DNA of 64,000 bases, taken from NCBI GenBank assembly GCA_036251935.1, contig CP133967.1:877488-941487 (forward strand). The letters run 5' to 3'. The notes beneath the pieces are model-generated. The model saw nothing but the letters and a program-made list of their open reading frames with translations, did no database searches and was not told the origin of the DNA. This stretch comes from Orbaceae bacterium lpD04 (lineage in GTDB: Bacteria > Pseudomonadota > Gammaproteobacteria > Enterobacterales > Orbaceae). Positions 36,552 to 46,000 of this stretch are shown here, one piece after another. Positions within the stretch are counted from its first letter, which is position 1, and each line of letters begins with the position of its first letter. The translations under genes were made by a program, and so were the position numbers.

Positions 36552-37223
36552 CTAGCTTGACATCATTTTATATATATAAGGGCTGAAATACTTTTTTTCA
36601 TTACAATTAAACTTAGTAAGTTCACATGATAATAATTCAAATTTATCACCGTTTTTCATATAAATGAAACCTAAGTTTACAAAATCAAAGTTTTTTTTAT
36701 CAAATTTTTTTTCGGAATGAATAAAACCTATTGAATGGATACTACTATCCATGTTCCTTACTGCCACAAAATAATTAGGAGGTTTTGACTCTATAATATC
36801 TAAAGTTAATCCACCATTATAACAACTGGGATCTGGTATAATTGCCAAATTATCATATGGTTGATTCAAATTATCCTTATGATATAAATCAATAGACCAC
36901 CAAAGTTTATCCGGATTTAAATAGGCAGTCTTTAAGGCATCTATTAATTTATCTTTTGATTGGTTGAAATATATCTGTCCCTTTGATAACGGGTTATTTC
37001 TACTAGATAAAATCAGAATACAATAAGGAGAATGAACACCTGATGTTATCTCTACATATTCAGAATCTTTGCCATTGTGAAATTCTATTATATTCGGATT
37101 ATTTTTTATTCTTAATTCGATTGCTTGCTCGATAAATTTATCCGTATTATATATTTTTATAAAAATATTTATGCCAACCCAAAAAGTTACAATTACCATA
37201 AAAATCATTATGACTTTTTTCAT
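36552..37223 (-). CDS. Unknown protein with one N-terminal membrane helix
   Basis: Not recognised. 223 residues; the first 25 form a signal anchor (VIMIFMVIVTFWVGINIFI), and the rest is polar and probably periplasmic, with cysteines in SPYCILIL, PSCYNGG and LSCELTKFNCNE. The start is ATG at 37223 with AGGAAAA upstream; a TTG one codon before is less likely. It has 33 bases to the next gene, so the two are likely cotranscribed. Candidate immunity or accessory gene of the island. Confidence 0.65.
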   Translation of the reverse strand: MKKVIMIFMVIVTFWVGINIFIKIYNTDKFIEQAIELRIKNNPNIIEFHNGKDSEYVEITSGVHSPYCILILSSRNNPLSKGQIYFNQSKDKLIDALKTAYLNPDKLWWSIDLYHKDNLNQPYDNLAIIPDPSCYNGGLTLDIIESKPPNYFVAVRNMDSSIHSIGFIHSEKKFDKKNFDFVNLGFIYMKNGDKFELLSCELTKFNCNEKKYFSPYIYKMMSS

Positions 37224-37256
37224 CAAAAATTTTCCTATAATTTATGGAGATTACCG

Positions 37257-37388
37257 TTACATCCTAACCGGATGCAAATGCCATATTTTAGCATTTTCAG
37301 CGAGATTAGAGAGTACGGGTTGATTAGTTGATACTGTGTCTGCTTTACTATTTGCTACTATTTGCATCGCTTGAGCATTAGCGAGCAT
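37257..37388 (-). pseudogene. Possible coding remnant of 43 codons
   Basis: An open frame, MLANAQAMQIVANSKADTVS and a tail ending in WHLHPVRM, stands alone with no recognisable family. It lies in the gene-poor 37.2-37.8 kb stretch beside rearranged repeats. It may be a relic of a larger gene or a chance frame. Confidence 0.25.
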
Positions 37389-37421
37389 ACTTCACCATAG
37401 CGATGGTTTAATGCGTTGTTG

Positions 37422-37488
37422 TTTTTCTCCGAACATTATAGTAAGAGAAAATTCTACTTTTGACTTCTATTATTTTTAGGGAGGATTA
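37422..37488. repeat. 67 bp promoter-like repeat, copy 1
   Basis: Matches 39881-39947 with two mismatches. On the minus strand it contains TATAAT (37435-37440) and AATAATAGAAGTCAAAAGT upstream, so it may be a moved promoter. It is followed 3 bases on by a second duplicated block whose source lies elsewhere, forming a chimeric scar. Confidence 0.85.
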
Positions 37489-37490
37489 CC

Positions 37491-37681
37491 ATGCTTTAGA
37501 GGATATGAATAAGAAAGATAGACATAATAATATAATAAGACTAATTTTTTTCACTATTAGATGCCTCTACTTCGTTTGGTTCAGAAATGAAATTAATATC
37601 TTTAGCTGAAAGAGTAAAAGATGAAACTAGCAACAAAACTAAAATAGTATTCTTTATCATTCGTATTTTCCTTGTTGCTAG
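37491..37681. repeat. 191 bp duplicated block, copy 1
   Basis: Aligns without gaps to 41256-41446 (offset 3765) at about 96-97% identity. It carries a 39-residue small ORF with its ribosome binding site and the signal-peptide start of the gene at 40909-41319, which here is cut off after 22 codons. Confidence 0.9.
37541..37660 (-). CDS. Small secreted peptide, copy 1 (39 residues)
   Basis: Signal peptide MIKNTILVLLLVSSFTLSA followed by a short mature tail KDINFISEPNEVEASNSEKN. AAGGA lies 8 bases before the ATG. It differs from the copy at 41306-41425 at four residues, and its stop overlaps a GTG start (GTGAAAAAAATTAG) of the following, here truncated, gene. Could be a real secreted peptide or a translated leader. 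Confidence 0.5.
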   Translation of the reverse strand: MIKNTILVLLLVSSFTLSAKDINFISEPNEVEASNSEKN

Positions 37682-37797
37682 CAAATGCTAAGGTACTATT
37701 AAGCAATCCCTTTCCCCATAGCGATGTAAATACTCTAAAAAAACAATAATGCTGTTAACTACCCCTTTCAATCAAAATTAGCGCTTAAATTCAATAT

Positions 37798-38799
37798 CTA
37801 TCCCCAAATAGGTGCAAAAATTAGTGGCTCAATCGTATTTTTGTCACATTTAAGAAAAGAAACAGTCTTTCCATTATTTTTTATTAATATACCCGCATCG
37901 AGTGGATCTGTATTCACTTGATATTGCCACTTGTTTTTCTGAAAAATAAAAGAATTAGCGGATATATCATCATCTTGAATCTCTCTACTTAGTTCCAATT
38001 CTAAGTTACTCTTATCACCATAACGATAGATTAAGCTACCGCTATCAAAATAATTATAACAAATTGATAATTGTTTATTATTTACCTTGCAGCCAAAAGC
38101 ATCCATTTCAGTTATATTTTCGTTATATGAACATAATGAATTGTTTTTAAAAAATATTTTTTGTCTATAAAAATTAATTAAGTCAGGATATTCTGATAAC
38201 TTTGACGACAACTTAGCGAATTCACCAATTGTCATATCCTTATCCAGATCATCAGATAAAATAAATAACAACCCCTCGTAAAAACTCAATGCAGGAGATC
38301 CATAAATATATTCTTGATTTGATTGCAGTAGCTTTTTTATCCAAAAATTAGTTATATCGCTCTTACCTTCAATATACGGTTCACCAACAATATTTCCCAT
38401 ATTTTGTTCAAATGTAAGTTGACCTAATAAAACTAATTTATTTTCAATAATTGTTAAATATAAAATTGAGATTGGGGAATTTCCTGTTGTAGTGCTAACT
38501 AAGCCAAATACTCCCAAGGTTGAAAAAAACATACTCCCGCCAAAATTACCAACTCCGCCTACATCATCAGAATAACTATAAATTTTCCCATCAATTTTAA
38601 TATTAACAGACTGTCTGCCTTCGAAGGTCATCAGATCATTTCTAGGATATTCACAATACTTATACTGAAAATCAGCATCAGCTTTCTGAAATAAAATACT
38701 TTTTATTTCTTTATTTACGACTTCGATACATTGATTAGCGTTAGCTATACTATTAAATGTAATAATAAATAAAAAAAGTAAACCTAATGAATTTTTCAT
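37798..38799 (-). CDS. Unknown periplasmic protein, candidate immunity protein
   Basis: Not recognised. 333 residues with a signal peptide (NSLGLLFLFIITFNSIANA) and cysteines in NQCIEVV, YKYCEYP, SLCSYNE, FGCKVNN, LSICYNY and LKCDKNT. The mature protein has beta-rich features such as GKIYSYSDDVGGVGNFGG, but no known motif. It follows the 141-residue lipoprotein-like gene by 22 bases and belongs to the secreted-protein string behind the VgrG cargo. Confidence 0.65.
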   Translation of the reverse strand: MKNSLGLLFLFIITFNSIANANQCIEVVNKEIKSILFQKADADFQYKYCEYPRNDLMTFEGRQSVNIKIDGKIYSYSDDVGGVGNFGGSMFFSTLGVFGLVSTTTGNSPISILYLTIIENKLVLLGQLTFEQNMGNIVGEPYIEGKSDITNFWIKKLLQSNQEYIYGSPALSFYEGLLFILSDDLDKDMTIGEFAKLSSKLSEYPDLINFYRQKIFFKNNSLCSYNENITEMDAFGCKVNNKQLSICYNYFDSGSLIYRYGDKSNLELELSREIQDDDISANSFIFQKNKWQYQVNTDPLDAGILIKNNGKTVSFLKCDKNTIEPLIFAPIWG

Positions 38800-38821
38800 T
38801 TTTTATTGCAACTTATTCTAT

Positions 38822-39247
38822 TTATTGAGAATTAAGTAATATAAGTTTATCATTGATGAAGTGATAATATCTTTTTTTAAATCCTTGATTTTCTTGTCCT
38901 TCGTCGGGGTCGGCTAATATACCTGAAACAATAATTAAGCTACTATCTAATTGATAATTTAATAAAAATCCATTTTCACCTGAATCATCTTCAATCAAGT
39001 AAGAATTGGGTAGTCCTGTAGTATTATTCGTTAATAAATTTTTTATATCACCACAAATAGTGCCACCTCCACATCCGTAAGTAGAAACTAAATAGTGACC
39101 GGCGAAGTTGGCATGCGCCAGCTTTGATTTATCTTCAACGGGATAATTATTGAAATTAAAATTATTTTCATGATAATTAGCATGAGTGCAACTTATCGAA
39201 AAAAGTGACAAAAAAAAGTAGAAAATAACGAATCTGCATGCTTTCAT
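38822..39247 (-). CDS. Small secreted protein, NFAGHY/CGGG type
   Basis: 141 residues with a hydrophobic signal (FVIFYFFLSLFSISCTHA); Cys20 in SISCTHAN could be lipidated, but the lipobox is poor. The mature part carries HANFAGHYLVSTYGCGGGTICGD, a pattern I have seen in small uncharacterised periplasmic proteins, then SYLIEDDSGENGFLLNYQ. Function unknown. The gene precedes the 333-residue protein by 22 bases. Confidence 0.65.
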   Translation of the reverse strand: MKACRFVIFYFFLSLFSISCTHANYHENNFNFNNYPVEDKSKLAHANFAGHYLVSTYGCGGGTICGDIKNLLTNNTTGLPNSYLIEDDSGENGFLLNYQLDSSLIIVSGILADPDEGQENQGFKKRYYHFINDKLILLNSQ

Positions 39248-39316
39248 ATTACCTTTAATTTTTATATTGCTTTACATTTTTCATTTATTATACCTGAAGT
39301 AAGTATGAAAATTAGA

Positions 39317-39490
39317 TTATCCAAAATCTATTCTATGATTTAACACATTACGGGAAAAACAATCATTATCATTCAACATTTCTTTCATATAATCACAATG
39401 CATTTTAATGTATTTTCTCCATTCTAAAGGATATTCATGAAATAATGTGCTGATTTCATCTAAATTATTTTCACTCTTAATTATCGAATT
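39317..39490 (-). pseudogene. Out-of-frame continuation of the LprI-like gene
   Basis: Directly behind the LprI-like stop, a shifted frame stays open for about 58 codons and reads NSIIKSENNLDEISTLFHEY, PLEWRKYIKMHCDYMKEML and NDNDCFSRNVLNHRIDFG. The W-(x)n-C-x2-Y pattern echoes the end of LprI-like domains (W...LPSCDLY). One extra A in the run of seven A at 39489-39495 would join the two frames. It is either a frameshifted second domain, a sequencing error, or slippage. Confidence 0.45.
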
Positions 39491-39852
39491 TTTTTGTAAT
39501 TTTGTGTAAGCTTTAATTCTCTTAATCTCTCATCTAATTGTTGTTTTCTACACATTGCTTCATATATTTCACTTTCTTCTCCATAAGCTTGCTGCTTATA
39601 TAAATCACACGATGGTAAAATAGTTTTTAGCCAGACTCTCTGGATATTTCTTAATTTTATATAATTATTATGAGACATATTAGTTTTAATATTCTGATAT
39701 ACTTGATTTAGTTGTTCATCCGATTTTATATAATTTTCGTTAATGCATTGAAGAATATCATCCTTAACAATACTAGAACATTTTTCCTCGCAATAAGACG
39801 CAGTCGGTATTACAGTAAATAGTAATACTAAAGTAAAAACTCTAATTTTCAT
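39481..39852 (-). CDS. LprI/DUF1311-like lysozyme-inhibitor family protein
   Basis: 123 residues: signal peptide (MKIRVFTLVLLFTVIPTASYC) and a helical domain with DEQLNQVYQNIKTNMS, LRNIQRVWLKTILPSCDLY and YEAMCRKQQLDERLREL, the DUF1311/LprI pattern. Members of this family inhibit lysozymes in the periplasm, which fits a defence against a peptidoglycan-cutting effector. A shared 67 bp promoter-like element lies upstream. The reading frame may continue after a frameshift. Confidence 0.75.
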   Translation of the reverse strand: MKIRVFTLVLLFTVIPTASYCEEKCSSIVKDDILQCINENYIKSDEQLNQVYQNIKTNMSHNNYIKLRNIQRVWLKTILPSCDLYKQQAYGEESEIYEAMCRKQQLDERLRELKLTQNYKKIR

Positions 39853-39880
39853 TTAAGCCTCCTTCAAAATATGTCGCTTC

Positions 39881-39947
39881 TTTTTCTCCGAACATTATAG
39901 TAAGAGAACATTCTACTTTTGACTTCTATTATTTTTAGGGGGGATTA
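39881..39947. repeat. 67 bp promoter-like repeat, copy 2
   Basis: Donor-side copy of 37422-37488, placed between the 318-residue gene and the LprI-like gene. On the minus strand a TATAAT at 39894-39899 could start the LprI-like transcript about 35 bases upstream of its ATG. Confidence 0.85.
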
Positions 39948-39959
39948 TCGTATCACACG

Positions 39960-40916
39960 TTAATTTATCTTCGTCTTAATAAAAAAACCATTATTATCAA
40001 TTGAATAATTAGTTACATTTAATATTTTTGGCGGAATTGTATCTGTATACTCGATTTTTTGCTTCTTGATTAAATAATTTCCATCAATAAAAGAATCGAT
40101 ATCTAAATGGCCATCTTCTTTTTCATATTGTTCACTTAATACAATTTTATCTATTATTTTGAATTGATTCGATAGGCTAATAAGCGCTAAAGAGGGGGAG
40201 CCACTCATATCGTATGATGCCAATAAAATGAGTTTATAATTTTTATTATCATTTTCCAATTTTAGAATTGCCAACATATCATCGTCTTGCTTTCCCCCTA
40301 AATAGAATTTAAATTTTTCAGATATTGGAGTAAAACTTTTTTCATTTCTATCAAAAAAATCACTTGCAACAGGTGGTTTCGCCACTAATAAATGTAAAAA
40401 AATACTCGAAAACTCATCTTGTAAAATTAATTGAGGTTTAAAAGATAAAACAAATTCATCATTAGTATGTAAAAAAAGATAATTTTTTTTAGGGAGGAAT
40501 ATTATGGGATTCGTAATTTGATAACAATTGTTTGGTAAGTCAACATTATAATAAATGGCATCATTTAATGTAGTTTGATTTAATATTTTTCTTACTGAAT
40601 CAAAAATTTTATTATCTATATCGGGTTCAGTTACTTTTTTGATTTTTATCAAAGTATTATCAATAAAAAGCACCTCATCGATAAATTTGATATTAATTTT
40701 TTGTAACTTTTCCTCCCTTTTATTATCATCGTAGCTGTCATTTAAAGAATGATCAAAATCAACTAATTCCCACTCAGTTGCTTTTACATTGTTAACAGGA
40801 TTGTTTTTATTCTCTGCATAACTAATCGGTAAATTAGAAAAGATAAGAATAGTGATTATCAGATTAAAAAAAATCTTGAAAAAATTGAATCTATAATATA
40901 ATTTTAAATTATTCAA
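39960..40916 (-). CDS. Secreted protein, candidate immunity paralogue
   Basis: 318 residues, hydrophobic N-terminus (FFKIFFNLIITILIFSNLPI) acting as signal. Around residue 249 it has LALISLSNQFKIIDKIVLS, which matches NLYLFSNQYQVLDQLLLS of the 478-residue protein two genes upstream. Surrounding order is also alike (a strand-rich YKLILLASYDMSGS before, an acidic linker and ID.FI..N after, then a final beta strand region). I infer the two are paralogues. It overlaps the upstream gene by 8 bases. Confidence 0.65.
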   Translation of the reverse strand: MNNLKLYYRFNFFKIFFNLIITILIFSNLPISYAENKNNPVNNVKATEWELVDFDHSLNDSYDDNKREEKLQKINIKFIDEVLFIDNTLIKIKKVTEPDIDNKIFDSVRKILNQTTLNDAIYYNVDLPNNCYQITNPIIFLPKKNYLFLHTNDEFVLSFKPQLILQDEFSSIFLHLLVAKPPVASDFFDRNEKSFTPISEKFKFYLGGKQDDDMLAILKLENDNKNYKLILLASYDMSGSPSLALISLSNQFKIIDKIVLSEQYEKEDGHLDIDSFIDGNYLIKKQKIEYTDTIPPKILNVTNYSIDNNGFFIKTKIN

Positions 40917-41319
40917 TTGTAGCTAGCTCGCTAAGCTTAATATTTTTTTCATTTAAGCAATTTCGAAATTTTTCCTCTAATCTATGGTCATAAGTCAATA
41001 GGATAGGGTTTAATTCATCATATGAAATGTCATAAATTTGTCTTTGCTTATAATCATATTTAATCCAGCCTGATATAAATAGATTTCTTTCAGATGAGTA
41101 AGCTTCATCGTAGAGTTTGAAAAGAATTGCATCATTTTCTATTGAAATATCATATAAATCAATTTTTAATGGTCCTTTTGGCAAATGTTCCTTTGCAAAA
41201 GAGCTATTTTGAATCATGTTTTCAAAAATACTCACACAACTAATATCCTCAGTGTATGCTTTAGAGGATATGAATAAGAAAGATAGACATAATAATATAA
41301 TAAGACTAATTTTTTTCAC
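40909..41319 (-). CDS. Small secreted protein of unknown family
   Basis: 136 residues starting at GTG. Signal peptide MKKISLIILLCLSFLFISS, then a compact polar domain (ISCVSIFENMIQNSS ... KFRNCLNEKNIKL) with two cysteines that could pair. The GTG lies inside the last codons of the 39-residue ORF, pointing to coupled translation. The first 22 codons are duplicated at 37.5 kb. Candidate immunity or accessory protein; no known family seen. Confidence 0.65.
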   Translation of the reverse strand: MKKISLIILLCLSFLFISSKAYTEDISCVSIFENMIQNSSFAKEHLPKGPLKIDLYDISIENDAILFKLYDEAYSSERNLFISGWIKYDYKQRQIYDISYDELNPILLTYDHRLEEKFRNCLNEKNIKLSELATIE

Positions 41320-41446
41320 TATTAGTAACCTCTATTTCGTTTGGTTCAGAAATGAAATTAATATCTTTAACTGAAAGAGTAAAAGATGAAACTAGCAACA
41401 AAACTAAAATAGTATTCTTTATCATTCGTATTTTCCTTGTTGCTAG
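41256..41446. repeat. 191 bp duplicated block, copy 2
   Basis: Source-side copy of 37491-37681. It ends exactly at the outer arm of the inverted repeat CTAGCAACAA (41392-41401) / TTGTTGCTAG (41437-41446), which brackets the small ORF's ribosome binding site and start. Confidence 0.9.
41306..41425 (-). CDS. Small secreted peptide, copy 2 (39 residues)
   Basis: MIKNTILVLLLVSSFTLSV signal followed by KDINFISEPNEIEVTNSEKN. Strong AAGGA at 8 bases. Its stop region overlaps the GTG start of the 136-residue secreted protein, so the peptide may couple translation to it. Ribosome binding site and start lie in the loop of a possible 10 bp hairpin. Conserved in a second copy with substitutions that are mostly conservative. 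Confidence 0.5.
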   Translation of the reverse strand: MIKNTILVLLLVSSFTLSVKDINFISEPNEIEVTNSEKN

Positions 41447-41548
41447 GTGAATAGTATTGTAATTAACCTAAAAAATAATCTATTTCCCAAAATTACTACC
41501 CTCTTTTTTGCGAGGGCAGTTAAATCATAAAGTTCCGATCATGATAAA

Positions 41549-42985
41549 CTAGCTTAGGTCATTTTTTGTTGGTTGGTTTAAAATAATAAAGAATTTTTCA
41601 CCTACTAAAAATAACTTATTATTGATATAAATAGCTTTATTTCCTTGTATTAACCATGGTAATAATTTCTTGATATTTGCATCAGAAAATTCCAAATATT
41701 GGATATTATCAGTGATATCAATTCCTATTTTTTTAAAATTAGTAAGTTGTTGTTGATAAAGCTCATCATTATTAAAAAAATCACGAGTATTCATTGAATT
41801 AACTTTAAATGAATATGAGTTTAAATAATCTACACATAATTGCTGATTCTGAATATTTAATGATAATAATGTATTAGGCATATTTTCTATTGATGAGAAA
41901 TTATTATCAAATCTTAAATAATTATTAACTTGTTCTTTTGTTAGTAATAAACTTTTAGAAGAATCTGTATATCCTTCTTTAAGAGAGCCAGCATAACAAG
42001 ATGATGAGACCGGAAGTTCCTCTATTTTTTCCAAATTCGTCACTTGATAACGTTTAAATAACATCTTTCCATCATAATATTTATAGTGGATGTCAATTTG
42101 ATTATTTTCATTTATCACAAAATCAGCATCTTCATGACTATTCTGGGCCGGTAAGTCTGTGAATGCTTCTCTTTCATAACTAGACAAGAGTAATTGATCT
42201 AACACTTGATATTGATTAGAAAATAAATATAAATTAACTTCTTGTCCTGAATCCGGATAATAGATGATTAAAACAGGAATGATAGTATCAACATTATTTT
42301 TTAACTTTACACCAAGATAGGTAAAATCATCTGTTATAAAAGGAATTGCTAAAAATTGTCTAAAATTTTTAGAGCTAGATCCAAAATGATACATAACCTT
42401 ATCTGATGAAATATATTCATTCAGCTGTCTAGAATTTAAAGGTAACGGAATAGACATAAATTTATCAGCCAACGCTTTAAATTTTTCTGCTTGATAATTT
42501 TCAGCATAAACAAAAAAATCATCACCTACGATGATAACTATGATGTTATCAATATATAGTAATTGATTGTTTTTTGTTAAGTAATGTGAAAAGTTATTGT
42601 TTGATATATCATCAGTAAATTGTATATATTTTATATTTTTTACTTTACCCGTTTCATTTCTCACTTCTTGGTATGCCCGAAAAGAACCACTAAATACCTC
42701 TGGTAAATTGTTATCCGATACAAATTTATCAAAACTTTCCTCTTTTATTGAAATGGGGAAACGCTTCTTATCAACATAGAAATAGTTATCGTCTATTTTG
42801 AATTTTAAATTTTGCAATTGTGTTAATATATTCTCAGTAAGCATACTATTTTGCTCGCTCAAATCGGGAGAATCTACATTTTCCCATTCATTGAGCGATT
42901 GAGATTGATTAGCAGGCAATAAAGCATAAGCACTACAGGAAAAAACAAGCAATATAAAAAGAATAATTTTTTTATACTTGTACAT
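41549..42985 (-). CDS. Large secreted protein next to the T6SS cargo, main immunity candidate
   Basis: 478 residues with signal peptide (KKIILFILLVFSCSAYALL). No catalytic motif recognised. The region NLYLFSNQYQVLDQLLLS near residue 256 is shared with the 318-residue protein. The N- and C-terminal parts resemble each other in layout: IKYIQFTDDISNNNFSHYL and IQYLEFSDANIKKLLPWL are each followed by a turn and LLYIDNIIVIIVGDDFFV or AIYINNKLFLVGEKFFII. This indicates an internal duplication. It starts 38 bases behind the cargo gene and is exported to the periplasm, where a peptidoglycan peptidase would act. Confidence 0.7.
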   Translation of the reverse strand: MYKYKKIILFILLVFSCSAYALLPANQSQSLNEWENVDSPDLSEQNSMLTENILTQLQNLKFKIDDNYFYVDKKRFPISIKEESFDKFVSDNNLPEVFSGSFRAYQEVRNETGKVKNIKYIQFTDDISNNNFSHYLTKNNQLLYIDNIIVIIVGDDFFVYAENYQAEKFKALADKFMSIPLPLNSRQLNEYISSDKVMYHFGSSSKNFRQFLAIPFITDDFTYLGVKLKNNVDTIIPVLIIYYPDSGQEVNLYLFSNQYQVLDQLLLSSYEREAFTDLPAQNSHEDADFVINENNQIDIHYKYYDGKMLFKRYQVTNLEKIEELPVSSSCYAGSLKEGYTDSSKSLLLTKEQVNNYLRFDNNFSSIENMPNTLLSLNIQNQQLCVDYLNSYSFKVNSMNTRDFFNNDELYQQQLTNFKKIGIDITDNIQYLEFSDANIKKLLPWLIQGNKAIYINNKLFLVGEKFFIILNQPTKNDLS

Positions 42986-43023
42986 AAAACTTCCTCGTTA
43001 ATTTTTAATGTTCGTTGTATAAA

Positions 43024-46000
43024 TTATACTAATTTAAAAAATAAATTCTCTAGCGACGGTCCGTTAATATTATTTACAGATTTAGCAAAATATCGGTCAT
43101 CTAAATAAATAAGTGAAAAAGATCTAACGTCATAATGTACCCAAGTTGGAGCTAGCGCTCTATCACCCTTTAATTTAGCTCTAGCTCCAGGCTCTAGCGA
43201 AATTCGGTTAGTAGCACCCCACCGATATTGAGCAGCAGAATAACTAATCAGCACATCTCTAGAATCATCAGTTACATTTTCACCCCCAACTCCATTTCTA
43301 GTTACATGTAAATCCAATGCTTTCCCCATATGATTAGTAGAACTACGACTATGATTGTTATTATCAAACCAACAACGATAGCCTGATGAAATGGCTGTTA
43401 CTATCAATTCACTTGAATCATATTCTGACAAATAAAATTGCCATGCTCTTAACACCCAAAATAAAGTTCGATGAATACCTGGATATTCATACTTTCGTAA
43501 TCTCTCATTAATTTTATTATCTTGTCTTTCGCTTATGTGTGATTGACTACCAAATCCATCACATTTTCTGCATCGACACTTTGCTTGTTGGAAAAATTCA
43601 TCAATAGGATATTTTTCTTGAAAAGAATCAATTGATTTTAATAAATTTAGATCAATTACACCAGTTTCGTTAACTTTCATGTAATCACGTTGAAACTGTT
43701 TAATCATTTTTTCTGTTCTTTCATCAAAATAATCTGTTGGTACATTACCGCCAAAGCCTGCTAAACGGATATTTACCTCACGAATTAATTCATTTTGATC
43801 ACCTAGTTTAAACATTGGCAATGAAAATCTATTAATCATTCCCACCGGATGAAAATACCATGCTTTACCGTCAGTAGATAAAGAGGGTAGTGGTTGCTTT
43901 TCTATTTTTGTTGGCTCGGCTTCAGTTTCTGCGGTATCGGTGGTGCTTGATTCACTGGCTTTTGTTGCCTCAGTCTCTTTAGGTTGTGCAGCTTGCTTTT
44001 CAGCTAGTTTTTTAGCTACTTCATCCCACCAAAGTAACGTTTTAATTCGTTGTTTCTCTTTTTCCCATAACTCAATATTATTGGCTAGGTAATCTTGCTG
44101 TTCATTTAAGCGCGCTTTTGCAGCAATGTTCTCTTCTGATTTACGTATTAAACTTGATATGCTATCTAAATACTCATTGGCTTTTTTTAAATAAGCATCA
44201 ACTTCACTGTTTGCTAATGATAGCCGAGCTGCATGGGTTTTTAATTTCTCTACGGCGGCTTGCTTTTCATACTTTTGAAGTGTGAAATCTAAATAAGTTT
44301 GCATTGTTCCCGTTAGCTGGTCGTTTAATGCTTCCCATTTTGGCATTTTACCTTCACCATCAATCTCAGCATACCACTCACTTTCATACTTAACTAAGAT
44401 ATGACCAAATTGCTGAGCAAGCCAAGGCTTACGTAAGGCTGACTTTAAGTTTTCCGTGGTTAATGGGTTGTCACTATCATCATGATTGAGGTTTTTTAAA
44501 ATTGACATTAAATGTGTGAGTAAGTCCGAACCAGTTTTTACCCGTTTTTTCGGCACGGTATTCTCTACAGGCCCAACTTGAGTGGCATTTACCTCACTTT
44601 GTAATTTAGCCTCATTTTCTGCTTTGATATTCGATAGCCTTAACTCAGCAAGTGCCGAGTGGTTTGCCTCGATTTGTTCAAATCCAGACCATTCCCATGG
44701 GCTGACTAATTTCACATGTTCTTGTGTGGTTTTTACCCAGCCTTTAATTTCAACATCTTTATTTGAACCGACTGTAATATATCGCCATTCATTTTTTGAT
44801 TCATCGGTTGCTTTCTCATCTTCACTAAACTGACTTGAGTCACTTAATTTGATGGTTTTTGGGTAACCTACTACTAAATTATCATTGGTTTGTGGGTCGG
44901 TTAGCGGGTGCTTTTTCCAACCTGAAAGGCTACCCGATAAGGCTCGTCTTCGCCCATCACTATTTAACTGGCTTCGTTCAATCCAAATCGTTTTTTCGTT
45001 TCGTACCAAAATCACATTAATATCGGTATAACCACTTTTCGCTTTTGTTGCGACGGCTTTATCCGTTGTGCTCTCTTTGGTCGTCGGATTAATGTAATTA
45101 CCAGTAAAAGTAATAGTCGCAGGAATATCTTTAGTTGTAAGGACATCTGTTGTTTGCAAATTTAGCGCGGTAATAAATTGGCTATGCTTTTTGCTGTCAA
45201 CATTCAACGCTTTTTTTGTATCTAAATCATTTAACGTATAGCCATAGTTGCTAGCATTAATCGTTAATGAATAACGCTCTTTTACTTTAAGCCATTTTTG
45301 CCCTTTACCATCAATAACCTCGACATCGACATTAGTCGGAATCGATAATTTTTCAGCTTTATCAGACACCCGATAAAGTTTTGCCTCTTTATCGACCAAT
45401 AAGAGCGGTTTATCTTTTTCTGCTATCTTTTTTGCTTCTTCTTGAGTCTTTTTAATAAAGCTAGGTAACTCATCACAAGTAAATAACTCGACATGCAGCA
45501 ATGGCTCTACCTGATAAGGTTTAATGGTACTAATTGGTAAGTAAATATTAGGCGTAATGGCGGATTTTTTAACGGCTTGATTGGCGAAATGGTAATGACC
45601 GACATGCCCAATTACTTCGCCCGCTTTTACTGGTAGTGGTTCATCTAATACAATAACTTGGTTATAAAGTTGCTGTTCTTTTTCTAGTTCTAGCGATGCT
45701 GACCAAATAAAATAATCACCTTTAGCTAAGGGTAATGTCGCTTTATTTGCTTCAATATCATCAGAACTTATTTTGATATAACTATGTTTTTTAGGATCAA
45801 TTTTACCCTTAATGCTAACGGTGCAGCCTTCGGGTAACATAGATACAATAGCCCCATTTTTGGGTGCTTTTCTAATTCGTAAACCCATTGATTTGCTACT
45901 TTGGTCTTTTGCTTTATTACCAATGGTATACTCACCCGATTTATCTGGCGCGCTATTAAGGCATATCCACCCTAAAATTGTTTGACTGGTTTTACCATCA

